64,000 bases of DNA from Fulvimarina manganoxydans (GCF_900176465.1 NZ_FWXR01000010.1:62001-126000); one strand, 5' to 3'. Counted from the stretch's first letter, positions 44,216 through 52,710 are shown. Numbers and translations are program-made. The notes: generated from the sequence alone by a model not told the origin.

Positions 44216-44968
44216 CTAGCGCACGAAAGCGGGAGTCGATCGCGCAGCACTCGGGCGGGCGGGCAGCGTCTCGCTCCGCGATGGCCGGTTGGATGCGGCG
44301 AGGCTTGCCGGCCGAACCGTGCTGACAAGGCCGAGAGCGGCGGTGAGTTCGAAGGCTTCGCTTTGGGCGCGGGCAAGGCCGGGCGCCTCCTCGTCCATCA
44401 GGTCGAAAAGCGTGCCGCCGCCCAGAAACGGCGCCTCATAGGCGGCGCGGAGCCCGAGACCGATGGGCAGGCGCGGCGTTGCCGAACTTGCGACGATCGC
44501 CTCGACCGCACGGGCGACACGGCTCGGAATGGGAGTAACGCCATTGGCGACGAAGATGCGCCGAGCCCGATCGCCGCCGCGCCCCTTCAAGCCATCGAGC
44601 AACCGATCCGTTCCGATCGCGGCGATCGCGGAGGCCGGAGACAGGCGGACCGGAACGGCGAAACGATCGCAGATCGCCGCCGCGCGCTCGATCGTCGCGG
44701 CCTCACGTCCGGCATCGACGACGACGCAACGCTCCCTTCGGCGCGCATCCTCCACCATGTCGGCGAGATCCTTCGGCCTCTCGACGCGCTTCACCTTCAG
44801 GTCGGACGTTCCAAATCCCTTGCGCGCCCAAAGATGAAGGTCGGGGTCCGGCGCCGCATCCAGAAGAACGACCGGCCGCTCGCTGCGCGCCACGACACTG
44901 GCGATCATGAGAGCAAGCGTCGTGGAACCAGACGACTTCAGCGTTCCTATGGCGATCGAGCTGATCAT
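44216..44968 (-). CDS. ParA-like ATPase-fold protein with degenerate P-loop
   Basis: A 250-residue protein similar to ParA/VirC1 partition ATPases: N-terminal strand ISSIAIGTLKSSGSTTLALMIASV, the Asp of VVLLDAAPDPDLH (ParA: DADPQ), VVVDAGRE (Walker B-like) and a C-terminal NGVTPIPSRV region. The Walker A (KGGxGKTT in ParA) reads LKSSGSTT: the P-loop Lys is replaced by Ser. So ATP hydrolysis is doubtful. ATG 44968 has AAGGAGA 10 nt upstream. No ParB partner in the window. A role in partition, polar placement or gene regulation is inferred. Confidence 0.6.
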   Translation of the reverse strand: MISSIAIGTLKSSGSTTLALMIASVVARSERPVVLLDAAPDPDLHLWARKGFGTSDLKVKRVERPKDLADMVEDARRRERCVVVDAGREAATIERAAAICDRFAVPVRLSPASAIAAIGTDRLLDGLKGRGGDRARRIFVANGVTPIPSRVARAVEAIVASSATPRLPIGLGLRAAYEAPFLGGGTLFDLMDEEAPGLARAQSEAFELTAALGLVSTVRPASLAASNRPSRSETLPARPSAARSTPAFVR

Positions 44969-45636
44969 ATCGTCTGAGTCTCCTTCGTTCTGAAACAATG
45001 ATCACTCTATCCGCCGAAAAGCGCGGATCACTGATCGACAAGTGGCAGCCTATATCCAAGCCATTGGCGAAATTCTATCCATCTCTCTAAAACATGACAA
45101 TTTCTTGAAGCTGTATTCCGATATATTCCAATAACTTATGCAAAAATCACAATAGATATTGTTTTACTGACATACTAAGAACTTGCGACGATGAGGCACC
45201 CCAGTCGGCTTCTGACGCGTTCAGCTCTCGCCGATCGGGTCATCGCTTCATGAAGCTGAAACGATCCACGGCTGGCCGGCTTTCCGTTCAGGCATGCTCG
45301 CATCGGCCTTTGGGTGGCATCCGGCCGTTCCAAGGCGCGTATGTCATAAGAGAAGTCGCAACCACTCGGACCGATCGAAGTCTTGTCAACGCGTATCGAG
45401 AATTTCGTCGCATTGTCAGCTAAGCTGCGGTCCTGTTTCATCATGGCTCGGCATCGATTTCATTCGGCGGCAGGCCGGACGAGACGTCGAAATGGGTGAC
45501 GAGACGTTTAGACGAGCGATCAGAACGGTCGTTGAGACGTAATGGCTCCCGCCTTTCGCGCCGAGCCGAATTGAGATCTGTCGCATCATGACGAAGCCAA
45601 GCGGCCTTTCGCCATGATGCTTCGAAGGAGGTAACA
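44969..45636. other. Long intergenic region with AT-rich patch upstream of glcD
   Basis: 668 bases with markedly AT-rich stretch at about 45080-45180 (e.g. TTCCGATATATTCCAATAAC), contrasting with the neighbourhood. A hairpin of two perfect 8-bp arms, GCATCATG (45583-45590) and CATGATGC (45613-45620), lies right before the glcD ribosome-binding site and could be an operator. One doubtful reverse frame (45175-45444) is listed separately. Otherwise I see no gene. Confidence 0.4.
45175..45444 (-). CDS. Doubtful small hypothetical protein
   Basis: An open frame of 89 codons on the reverse strand, starting with two Met, with protein-like composition in the middle (DFSYDIRALERPDATQRPMRACLNG and GSFQLHEAMTRSARAER), but no recognised domain, no ribosome-binding site and an unusual location in a long intergenic region. 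It could be a real rhizobial small protein or a chance frame. Confidence 0.3.
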   Translation of the reverse strand: MMKQDRSLADNATKFSIRVDKTSIGPSGCDFSYDIRALERPDATQRPMRACLNGKPASRGSFQLHEAMTRSARAERVRSRLGCLIVASS

Positions 45637-47133
45637 ATGTCCGTCGCGATGCCGAAGCCCTCTGAGGCGGTTCTCGATCGCCGTGACGAAATCGTCTCGG
45701 CCCTTCAGGCGATCGTGCCCGGCGAAGGCGTGGTCGACGCGACCGACGAAATGCGTGCCTTCGAGACCGACGGCCTCACCGCCTATCGGCAACTGCCGCT
45801 CGTCGTGGTCCTGCCCGACACGGTCGATCAGGTCTCGCGGGTTCTCGCCTATTGCCACCGAAACGACATTCCGGTCGTCCCGCGAGGTGCCGGCACCTCT
45901 CTGTCGGGCGGCGCTTTGCCACTTCAGGATGGCGTCCTCCTCGTCCTGTCGAAGTTCAACCGCGTCCTCGAGATCGATTACGACAATCGCTCCGCGGTCG
46001 TGCAGCCGGGGGTCACCAATCTCGGCATCACCAAGGCCGTCGAGCATCGCGGCTTCTATTACGCCCCGGATCCCTCCTCTCAGATCGCCTGTTCGATCGG
46101 CGGCAATGTCGCGGAGAATTCAGGCGGCGTTCACTGCCTCAAATATGGGCTGACGGCGAACAACGTCCTCGGTATCGAATTCGTCACCATCGAGGGCGAG
46201 GTGATGCGCCTCGGCGGCAAGCATCTCGACGCCGAAGGCGGCTACGATCTTCTGGGCCTCATGACCGGCTCCGAAGGCCTTTTGGGCGTCGTCACCGAGG
46301 TCACCGTTCGCATTCTCCAGAAGCCCGAAACGGCGCGGGCCGTGCTCATCGGCTTTCCGACCTCGGAACAGGCGGGCGAATGCGTCGCCGAGATCATCGC
46401 CAAGGGCATCATTCCCGGCGGCATGGAGATGATGGACCGGCCGGCGATCCATGCGGCGGAGGATTTCGTTCAGGCCGGCTATCCGCGCGATGTCGAGGCG
46501 CTTCTCATCGTCGAGCTCGACGGGCCACAAGCCGAGGTCGATCATCTTCTTGCCGAGGTGGAGGCGATCGGCAACACGAATGGCGCGGTCACCTGCCGCG
46601 TCTCCCAATCGGAGGACGAGCGCGCCGCCTTCTGGGCCGGGCGCAAGGCCGCCTTCCCCGCCGTTGGGCGCATCTCGCCGGACTATTACTGCATGGACGG
46701 CACGATCCCGCGAAAGGAACTGCCGAAGGTGCTGGCCGGCATGAAGGCGCTGTCGGAGAAATATGATCTCAGGGTCGCCAATGTCTTCCATGCCGGCGAC
46801 GGCAATCTCCACCCTCTCATCCTCTATGACGCGAACAAGGAGGGTGAACTTCATCGTGCGGAGGAATTTGGCAACGACATCCTGCGTCTTTGCGTGGCGG
46901 TGGGCGGCGTTCTGACCGGTGAGCATGGGGTGGGCGTGGAAAAGCGCGACCTCATGCCGGAAATGTTCGGTGAGGATGACCTGAAGCATCAGCAGCGGGT
47001 GAAATGCGCCTTCGACGCCAAACATCTTCTCAATCCCGGCAAGGTGTTCCCGACGCTTCATCGCTGCGCCGAATTGGGGCGCATGCATGTTCATAAGGGC
47101 CAGGTGGCCTTTCCGGATCTGCCGAGGTTTTAG
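45637..47133 (+). CDS. glcD: Glycolate oxidase subunit GlcD
   Basis: A 498-residue FAD-binding subunit of glycolate oxidase, which oxidises glycolate to glyoxylate and feeds electrons to the respiratory chain. FAD-binding-4 features are VPRGAGTSLSGGA and IGGNVAENSGGVHCLKYG; the FAD-oxidase C-domain contains NVFHAGDGNLHPL and GEHGVGVEKRDLM. An AAGGAGG six nt before ATG 45637 is strong. A palindromic hairpin lies directly upstream. The next glc gene, glcE, comes only after two inserted genes. Confidence 0.94.
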   Translation: MSVAMPKPSEAVLDRRDEIVSALQAIVPGEGVVDATDEMRAFETDGLTAYRQLPLVVVLPDTVDQVSRVLAYCHRNDIPVVPRGAGTSLSGGALPLQDGVLLVLSKFNRVLEIDYDNRSAVVQPGVTNLGITKAVEHRGFYYAPDPSSQIACSIGGNVAENSGGVHCLKYGLTANNVLGIEFVTIEGEVMRLGGKHLDAEGGYDLLGLMTGSEGLLGVVTEVTVRILQKPETARAVLIGFPTSEQAGECVAEIIAKGIIPGGMEMMDRPAIHAAEDFVQAGYPRDVEALLIVELDGPQAEVDHLLAEVEAIGNTNGAVTCRVSQSEDERAAFWAGRKAAFPAVGRISPDYYCMDGTIPRKELPKVLAGMKALSEKYDLRVANVFHAGDGNLHPLILYDANKEGELHRAEEFGNDILRLCVAVGGVLTGEHGVGVEKRDLMPEMFGEDDLKHQQRVKCAFDAKHLLNPGKVFPTLHRCAELGRMHVHKGQVAFPDLPRF

Positions 47134-47135
47134 GC

Positions 47136-47711
47136 ATGCTCGAAGGCGCCGCGATTACGAATCTTATATCTTTACTTTTGCTCATCGCTACAGGCGTGTA
47201 TGTTTATCTGACTTGGCGAATTGCTCAGTCTAATACACAAATCCTTAAGGAAACCCAGCGTGCCTTTATTGAAGATAGAGCTCCTTATATAACGGTCCGC
47301 ATCACTGTCACACAGTCCTCGTTGTTAAATCTTGAAATACAAAACATTGGAAGAAGCCCTGCCAAAAATCTAAAACTCTCCCTCGATCGTGACTTTTACC
47401 AGTTTGGGAAATTCCAAGAATCGAAGAATATACGAATGCGACATGCGTTTCAGAACGAAATACCGCAACTCGCACCGGGCGAATGTCTACGTTTTGCCTT
47501 ATCGCAAGGCTTCAATCTCGACAAATTTCACGAATCAAGGGCTTTGACACCGAAGATTTTCTGCATCAAGGCTGAATATGACTATAACGGAAATCGGCGA
47601 ACTTCCGAGCATACAGTCGATTTAAACTCGCTAATGGGGAACTCGTTCGAAAGGACGGTATCAGAGCGGCTCTTAGAAATCGAAGGGGTCATGAGAAAAT
47701 GGAAGCTTTGA
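47136..47711 (+). CDS. Hypothetical membrane-anchored protein (low GC, inserted)
   Basis: A 191-residue protein with one N-terminal membrane helix (ITNLISLLLLIATGVYVYL), a short helical linker (IAQSNTQILKETQRAF) and a soluble, probably beta-rich domain (LNLEIQNIGRSPAKNLKL, then the ECLRFALSQGF segment). No family is recognised, though the layout (helix plus immunoglobulin-like domain) is common in proteins of unknown function. Base and codon use are clearly AT-rich relative to glcD and glcE, suggesting recent transfer. It starts 3 nt after the glcD stop and overlaps the next gene by 13 nt. Confidence 0.7.
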   Translation: MLEGAAITNLISLLLLIATGVYVYLTWRIAQSNTQILKETQRAFIEDRAPYITVRITVTQSSLLNLEIQNIGRSPAKNLKLSLDRDFYQFGKFQESKNIRMRHAFQNEIPQLAPGECLRFALSQGFNLDKFHESRALTPKIFCIKAEYDYNGNRRTSEHTVDLNSLMGNSFERTVSERLLEIEGVMRKWKL

Positions 47712-48277
47712 CCCACCTATCATACGACGAACATGCTTTCATCGAGCTAACGAGTCCAGTCGTTGACGATCATCAATGGGAGCTAATTGACGGTATACCG
47801 CTGCGCCGACCCGCCCGGTCAATTCGTCATCAAATGATCGCGCAAAACGCGGAGCGGCAATTAAATACCTGTTCTGCGAGTAAGCCCGATCACATCGGGG
47901 CGCTTTTCGCGACTGGCCTCCGACACCCAAACGACACTCGCTTTCGACCCATAGCGGATGTTGCTATTGTTGATCTCAACGAAGTGATCGAGAATGGAAA
48001 CGACTATTATTTCGATCGTTGCTTCCTAGCTTTAGAGGTGATCTCGAGCGATTCTTTAGATTTAGATGAGCAGATAAAACTGCCTCGATATCGGGAATTG
48101 CCTCTGTGCAACCACATAATTGCAGCTGACTCAGAGTACTTCAGAGTTCGGCATTGGGCGCGGTCTCGGGGATGGGCAGAGACAGCTTACGACCGTCCCG
48201 ACGATCTCATAACCCTCCCCGAATTCGGCTTTTCCTGCCGCCTGAAAGACCTCTACGCCCGAACGGATCTTGCATGA
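47699..48277 (+). CDS. Uma2-family (DUF820) nuclease-like protein
   Basis: A 192-residue protein of the Uma2 family, a PD-(D/E)XK-like restriction-endonuclease fold. Visible: WELIDGIPLRRPARSIRHQ (catalytic E and the helix His), FRPIADVAIVD (D-V-A-I-V-D) and LALEVISSDSLDLDEQIKLPRYRELPL (Glu-x-Ile/Leu-Ser). Substrates are unknown. The first part is lower in GC than the last part. It overlaps the upstream gene by 13 nt and the glcE start by 4 nt (ATGA at 48274), so it is translationally coupled to the glc operon. Confidence 0.82.
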   Translation: MEALTHLSYDEHAFIELTSPVVDDHQWELIDGIPLRRPARSIRHQMIAQNAERQLNTCSASKPDHIGALFATGLRHPNDTRFRPIADVAIVDLNEVIENGNDYYFDRCFLALEVISSDSLDLDEQIKLPRYRELPLCNHIIAADSEYFRVRHWARSRGWAETAYDRPDDLITLPEFGFSCRLKDLYARTDLA

Positions 48278-49545
48278 CCGAACGCTCCGCGTCCCGCCTC
48301 GCCGAGGCCCAATCGCCGGCCCCGCCATCGACCGATGCCTCGCGCCTTTATGCGCCGGACAGTCTCGAGGCCTTGCGGGAGATCGTCGCGGCGGCCGTCT
48401 CCTTGGAGGAGCCGCTCGCGATCGAAGGCTCCGGCTCCAAGAGTGGGCTCGGCCGGCCGGTCAACACCGCCGCCACCTTGTCGACCGCCAAGCTGACCGG
48501 CGTCACTTTGTACGAGCCGGACGAACTGGTTCTGTCCGCCAGGGCCGGCACGCCGATCGCCGAGATCGAGGCCTTGATCGACGAGAACGGTCAGCGGCTC
48601 GAATTCGAGCCGATCGACTATGGTCCGCTTCATGCCCGCGAACGCGGCCTTGGAACGCTCGGCGGCGTTCTTGCCTGCAATCTCTCCGGCCCGCGCCGCG
48701 TCAAACAGGGCGCGGCCCGCGATCATGTTCTCGGCATCACGGCCGTTTCCGGCCGGGCGGAGGTCTTCAAGTCCGGCGGCCGGGTGGTGAAGAACGTCAC
48801 CGGCTATGATCTATCGAAGGGCATGGCGGGGTCTTACGGCACCCTCGCCGTCCTCAGCGACGTGACGATCAAGGTTTTACCGAAGTCGGAGACCGAGACG
48901 ACGCTTCTCCTGCGCGGCCTGACCGACGAGGAGGCGGCCGGCGCGATGGCGGCCGCCATGGGCTCGCCGGCCGAGGTGTCCGGCGCGGCGCATCTGCCCA
49001 TGCTGGTCGCCCGCCGGGTGGCCGAGGGTCATCTCGGCGACGAGCCGGCGACGGCGATCCGCCTCGAAGGCTTCGGCCCCTCGGTCGCGGCGCGCGACGC
49101 TTATCTCTCGGCCGCGCTGCAAAATGTCGCTCGCCTCGAACGGCTCGAGGGAGAGGCCTCGCAAGCCTTCTGGCGAGACGTGAAGGATGTCGTCCCCTTC
49201 GCAGACGGCACCGACAAACCGGTCTGGCGCGTCTCACTCGCCCCCACCGCCGGCCACCAGCTTGTGATGGGCCTGCGCCGGCATGCGGCGATCGACGCCT
49301 TCTACGACTGGCAGGGCGGTCTCGTCTGGCTGCGCATGGAATCCGGCGACGCCGAAGCCGATTTGATCCGCGCCGGCATCGCCCAACTCGGCGGCGGCCA
49401 TGCGACTCTGGTGCGGGCAAGCGAAAGCCTCCGTGCCGCGACGGATGTCTTTCAGCCCCAGCCCGCCCCGCTCGCCGCCCTCGCCAAGCGGCTGAAGAGT
49501 GAGTTCGACCCGGCGGGCATCCTCAATCCGGGGCGGATGGGATAG
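48274..49545 (+). CDS. glcE: Glycolate oxidase subunit GlcE
   Basis: A 423-residue FAD-binding subunit, the partner of GlcD. It contains an FAD-binding-4 domain: AIEGSGSKSGLGRP, GTLGGVLACNLSGPRRVKQGAARDH (in pieces) and GGRVVKNVTGYDLSKGMAGSYGTL, but lacks the large FAD-oxidase C-domain of GlcD. Ends IPFDPAGILNPGRMG-type (SEFDPAGILNPGRMG). ATG 48274 overlaps the Uma2 stop; this is the conserved position for a glcE start following glcD but here it is coupled to an unrelated inserted gene. Confidence 0.92.
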   Translation: MTERSASRLAEAQSPAPPSTDASRLYAPDSLEALREIVAAAVSLEEPLAIEGSGSKSGLGRPVNTAATLSTAKLTGVTLYEPDELVLSARAGTPIAEIEALIDENGQRLEFEPIDYGPLHARERGLGTLGGVLACNLSGPRRVKQGAARDHVLGITAVSGRAEVFKSGGRVVKNVTGYDLSKGMAGSYGTLAVLSDVTIKVLPKSETETTLLLRGLTDEEAAGAMAAAMGSPAEVSGAAHLPMLVARRVAEGHLGDEPATAIRLEGFGPSVAARDAYLSAALQNVARLERLEGEASQAFWRDVKDVVPFADGTDKPVWRVSLAPTAGHQLVMGLRRHAAIDAFYDWQGGLVWLRMESGDAEADLIRAGIAQLGGGHATLVRASESLRAATDVFQPQPAPLAALAKRLKSEFDPAGILNPGRMG

Positions 49546-49586
49546 AATGCCCGTTGCGACAGGAAACCAGTAAGAGAGCGTTCGCT

Positions 49587-49826
49587 ATGAAGATCGATCA
49601 GGTCGTCAGCTCGGATCCCGAAATCGTGTCAGGTGCGACTGTATTTGCGGGAACGCGGGTTCCCGTAGAGACCCTTTTTATCTATTTCGCGGCCGGAGAT
49701 TCCCTCTCGACCTTCCTGTCCGATTTTCCGACCGTCGATCGGCAGCAAGCCGTTGAAGCCATTGGCCTAGCAAAAACCGGATTGATCGATCGCTTCCGTA
49801 GTGGTGCCCTTGAACGCGCTGCTTGA
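49587..49826 (+). CDS. DUF433 antitoxin-like protein
   Basis: A 79-residue DUF433 protein: SSDPEIVSGATVFAGTRVPVETLFIYFAAGDSL (in pieces) and FLSDFPTVDRQQAVEAI form the winged-helix fold that commonly precedes a PIN-like toxin. Such pairs behave as toxin-antitoxin-like modules. It begins 41 nt after glcE, and its stop lies inside the start of the following toxin-like gene (26-nt overlap). Confidence 0.8.
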   Translation: MKIDQVVSSDPEIVSGATVFAGTRVPVETLFIYFAAGDSLSTFLSDFPTVDRQQAVEAIGLAKTGLIDRFRSGALERAA

Positions 49827-50166
49827 CGAGAATCTGGCTGCCCGTCTGGCGACCGCACTTCGCCACCATGGCTGCGACGTTCTGCCATTTCCAAAAGCTT
49901 GGAAAGGCACCAAGAATGGCCGCCTCCTCGCAAGAATGTCCGAGGACGGAACCGGATGCCTCATCACTACTGACAAGAATCTGACATATCAGCAGACAGT
50001 CAATGGTGAGGACGTCTGCGTAATCGTTCTTCCTTCGCCACGTTTTGGCGACCTTGAGCCGATCATCGCAAACATAACCGACGCACTGCGCGTTATAGAA
50101 GCGGGAACGGTTATCTCCATCGACGCAGATGGACGTTTCGGCGTGCATATGCCCAAGAAGAAGTAA
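49801..50166 (+). CDS. DUF5615 PIN-like toxin
   Basis: A 121-residue PIN-like protein of the DUF5615 family: LNALLDENLAARLATALRHHGCDVLPF, where D-E-N is the metal-binding start, then CLITTDKNLTYQQ and DVCVIVLPSPR. It would act as an RNase. It starts with GTG at 49801 and overlaps the DUF433 gene, the usual layout of the pair. It ends 3 nt before glcF, so it too is part of the glc transcript. Confidence 0.8.
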   Translation: MVPLNALLDENLAARLATALRHHGCDVLPFPKAWKGTKNGRLLARMSEDGTGCLITTDKNLTYQQTVNGEDVCVIVLPSPRFGDLEPIIANITDALRVIEAGTVISIDADGRFGVHMPKKK

Positions 50167-50169
50167 AAC

Positions 50170-51519
50170 ATGCAGACCAGCTTCACGCCCGCCCAGCTCG
50201 CCGACCCGGACACCGCCCATTCGGAAGGCATCATCCGCAAATGCGTGCATTGCGGTTTCTGCACGGCGACTTGCCCGACCTATGTGACGCTCGGCAACGA
50301 GCTCGATAGTCCGCGCGGGCGGATCTATCTGATCAAGAACATGCTGGAGAAGGATCGGCCGGCCGACGAGAAGATCGTCACCCATATCGATCGCTGCCTG
50401 TCATGCCTCGCCTGCATGACGACCTGTCCGTCAGGCGTGAACTACATGCATCTCGTCGATCATGCCCGGGTCCATATCGAGAAGACCTATCGACGGCCCT
50501 TGATCGATCGCATGATCCGGCGCGTCCTCGCCATGACCCTGCCCTATCCCGATCGCTTCCGCGCGAGCCTGACGCTTGCGCGCCTGGGCCGTCCTTTTGC
50601 CGAGCTGATCGCCTCGGTCAAGCCGCTGAAGCCGCTGGCCGCTATGCTGAAGCTCGCCCCGCACTCCACGCCAAGGAAAGCCGCAATCAACGCGCCCGCG
50701 ACCCATGCGGCCAAAGGCGAGCGAAAGGCGCGGGTCGCGATCCTGACCGGCTGCGCCCAATCGGTTCTCGATCCAGCGATCAACGAGGCGACCGTCGGCC
50801 TTCTCAATCGCTTGGGGATCGAGGTCGTCGTGCCGAAGGGCGAAGGCTGCTGCGGCGCGCTCGTCCATCACATGGGCAAGGAGCACGACGCCCTCGCCTT
50901 TGCCCGCAACAATGTGGATGTCTGGCTGCGCGAGGCGGAGACAAGCGGGCTCGACGCCATCATCGTCACCGCATCCGGCTGCGGAACGACGATCAAGGAT
51001 TACGGCCACATGCTGCGGCTCGATCCCGCTTATGCCGAGAAGGCAGCGAGGGTCTCTAGCCTTGCCAAGGACGTGACCGAATTCCTGAGCGGTCTCGACC
51101 TGCCGAGCGCGACTAGCGCGACCGGGCTGAAGGTCGCCTATCACTCGGCCTGCTCCATGCAGCATGGGCAGAAGGTGACGAGGGCGCCACGCAGCCTCCT
51201 CGCCAAGGCCGGCTTTGCCGTACTCGAAGTCCCGGAGGGGCATCTGTGCTGCGGCTCGGCCGGGACCTACAACATCATGCAGCCCGACATCGCCGCGCGT
51301 CTCAAGGATCGCAAGGTGAAGAATATCGAGAGTGTCGCCCCCCAGGCGATCGCGACCGGCAATATTGGCTGCATCACCCAGATCGGTTCGGGAACCGGCA
51401 TCCCGATCCTGCACACGGTGCAGCTCCTCGACTGGGCCTATGGCGGAAAGAAGCCGGCCGCCCTTGCCGGCCTCGATCCGTCCGGCGAAGGAGCCGCACC
51501 GGCGATCGCGGCGGAATGA
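50170..51519 (+). CDS. glcF: Glycolate oxidase iron-sulphur subunit GlcF
   Basis: A 449-residue Fe-S subunit. Two [4Fe-4S] sites (CVHCGFCTATCP, CLSCLACMTTCP) precede two CCG domains (GEGCCGALVHHMG and LCCGSAGTYNIMQP). It conveys electrons from GlcD/GlcE to the quinone pool. The stop lies within ATGATG, and the ATG at 51516 could start a doubtful small frame. The order glcD-x-x-glcE-x-x-glcF shows both insertions kept the glc genes in one transcript. Confidence 0.94.
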   Translation: MQTSFTPAQLADPDTAHSEGIIRKCVHCGFCTATCPTYVTLGNELDSPRGRIYLIKNMLEKDRPADEKIVTHIDRCLSCLACMTTCPSGVNYMHLVDHARVHIEKTYRRPLIDRMIRRVLAMTLPYPDRFRASLTLARLGRPFAELIASVKPLKPLAAMLKLAPHSTPRKAAINAPATHAAKGERKARVAILTGCAQSVLDPAINEATVGLLNRLGIEVVVPKGEGCCGALVHHMGKEHDALAFARNNVDVWLREAETSGLDAIIVTASGCGTTIKDYGHMLRLDPAYAEKAARVSSLAKDVTEFLSGLDLPSATSATGLKVAYHSACSMQHGQKVTRAPRSLLAKAGFAVLEVPEGHLCCGSAGTYNIMQPDIAARLKDRKVKNIESVAPQAIATGNIGCITQIGSGTGIPILHTVQLLDWAYGGKKPAALAGLDPSGEGAAPAIAAE

Positions 51520-51761
51520 TGCATTCGATCGTCAGTCGCCCCTATTTTATGGCAATGGCTGTGGCGCGTCGCAATGCCGCCATGAAGCCTGCCCAGGCAG
51601 ACCGGGTCGTTGTGGTTCGTGGCCCTGCCTCGATGCCACGCGTCCTAACCTTTCCTTTGGCAGATCGGGGCGATGATCCAATCCTGGCGCGCGCCCTCTT
51701 GCGCCCTGCCGAGAATGAAACCCTGAAAGCCGCGACGGTCCGGGTCAGCGCCGAACCATAG
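51516..51761 (+). CDS. Doubtful small hypothetical protein
   Basis: An 81-codon frame that starts in the glcF stop (ATGA) with YFMAMAVARRNAAMKPAQADR and LARALLRPAENETLKAA later. No domain is recognised. The overlap with glcF is an argument for, the weak codon bias an argument against a real gene. Confidence 0.3.
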   Translation: MMHSIVSRPYFMAMAVARRNAAMKPAQADRVVVVRGPASMPRVLTFPLADRGDDPILARALLRPAENETLKAATVRVSAEP

Positions 51762-51792
51762 GCTGCCGGATCAAGGGCCTGAGTGACGGAAC

Positions 51793-52362
51793 ATGCTGTT
51801 TCGCCGACGCCAACCCCAGAGCTTCAAGGACCGCGTTCGGGTCTGGTTGTGGCCGCGCGTCTCGTTTCATCGCTCTTTCAGCTATTTCAAGAAGCGCATC
51901 CTGCGCCTCAACGCGACCCCGCATGCGATCGCGGCCGGCTTCGCCGCCGGCGTTCTCGCCTCCTTCACACCCTTTGTCGGCTTCCATTTCCTCCTGGCCT
52001 TCGCGACCGCCTATTGCATCGCCGGCAATATGGCGGCCGCCGCGCTCGGCACGGCGGTGGGCAATCCGCTGACCTTTCCCTTCATCTGGGGCGTGTCCTA
52101 CGAGATCGGACGCTGGGTGCTTCGCGATGAGCCGATCGGAGAGGCGCCGCCGAGCCTGGGACTGGCGCTGCGCCACGGGGATTTTTTCGCGATATGGAAC
52201 CCGGTCATCAAACCGATGCTGGTGGGCGGCCTGCCGCTCGGCCTCGCCGCCGCCGTCATCGCCTATGGCATCACCGCCGTCGCGGTGCGCAGCTTCCAGA
52301 GACGGCGGCGCACGCGCCTGTCCCTTGGCCGCGGCCAAGCGGGTGACGCGATCAAGGGATAG
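51793..52362 (+). CDS. DUF2062 membrane protein
   Basis: A 189-residue DUF2062 protein with two or three membrane helices. Diagnostic segments are NATPHAIAAGFAAGVLASFTPFVGFH (in pieces) and GTAVGNPLTFPFIW. Members of unknown function sit upstream of acpS or lepB in Rhizobiales. The next gene here is lepB, after a 348-nt gap. Confidence 0.88.
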   Translation: MLFRRRQPQSFKDRVRVWLWPRVSFHRSFSYFKKRILRLNATPHAIAAGFAAGVLASFTPFVGFHFLLAFATAYCIAGNMAAAALGTAVGNPLTFPFIWGVSYEIGRWVLRDEPIGEAPPSLGLALRHGDFFAIWNPVIKPMLVGGLPLGLAAAVIAYGITAVAVRSFQRRRRTRLSLGRGQAGDAIKG

Positions 52363-52710
52363 AGATGGGAGCCACACCACGAAAGGCCCGGCACGCTTAT
52401 GCCTTTGGCGCGTCCGAAGGCGTTTCTTCCATTGCCCCCGCCCCCTGCGCTCGATAAAAGCGCTGCGGATATCGCACCGCCGGCAAAGCTTCGGACGGGC
52501 GCAAGCCCCTTTCGGCGCTTTTTGCGGCGAAGAATCGGGCTCTGCGACCCCGATGGCGATGCCCCCGCAGGATGCTGGGTCCATCGGGACGCTTTGGCAT
52601 ACGCATCGGCGGGCCATGCGACAGGCAGAGCACTGTTGCCGAGCGCGTCACGGTGCCCCACGGCTGTCTGGGGTCGCTCCGAAGCGGCCGATCGAAAAGG
52701 GTAAGTGACG
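52363..52710. other. Gap between DUF2062 and lepB where acpS is often found
   Basis: In many Rhizobiales the order is DUF2062 - acpS - lepB - rnc - era - recO. In these 348 bases I find no AcpS-like motif (no G-x-D-L/I-x-x-I/V start) and no convincing gene in any frame. The region holds the promoter of lepB at least. The loss is noted under findings. Confidence 0.45.

Noticed and set aside
47136-48277. Insertion sequence or integron cassette as origin of the low-GC genes in the glc operon
   Set aside because: No transposase, attC-like or terminal inverted repeat and no target duplication was seen at either border.
52399-52704. Open frame of 101 codons before lepB as a possible replaced acpS
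   Set aside because: The translated sequence is Pro/Ala/Arg-rich and has neither the AcpS signature nor any other domain.
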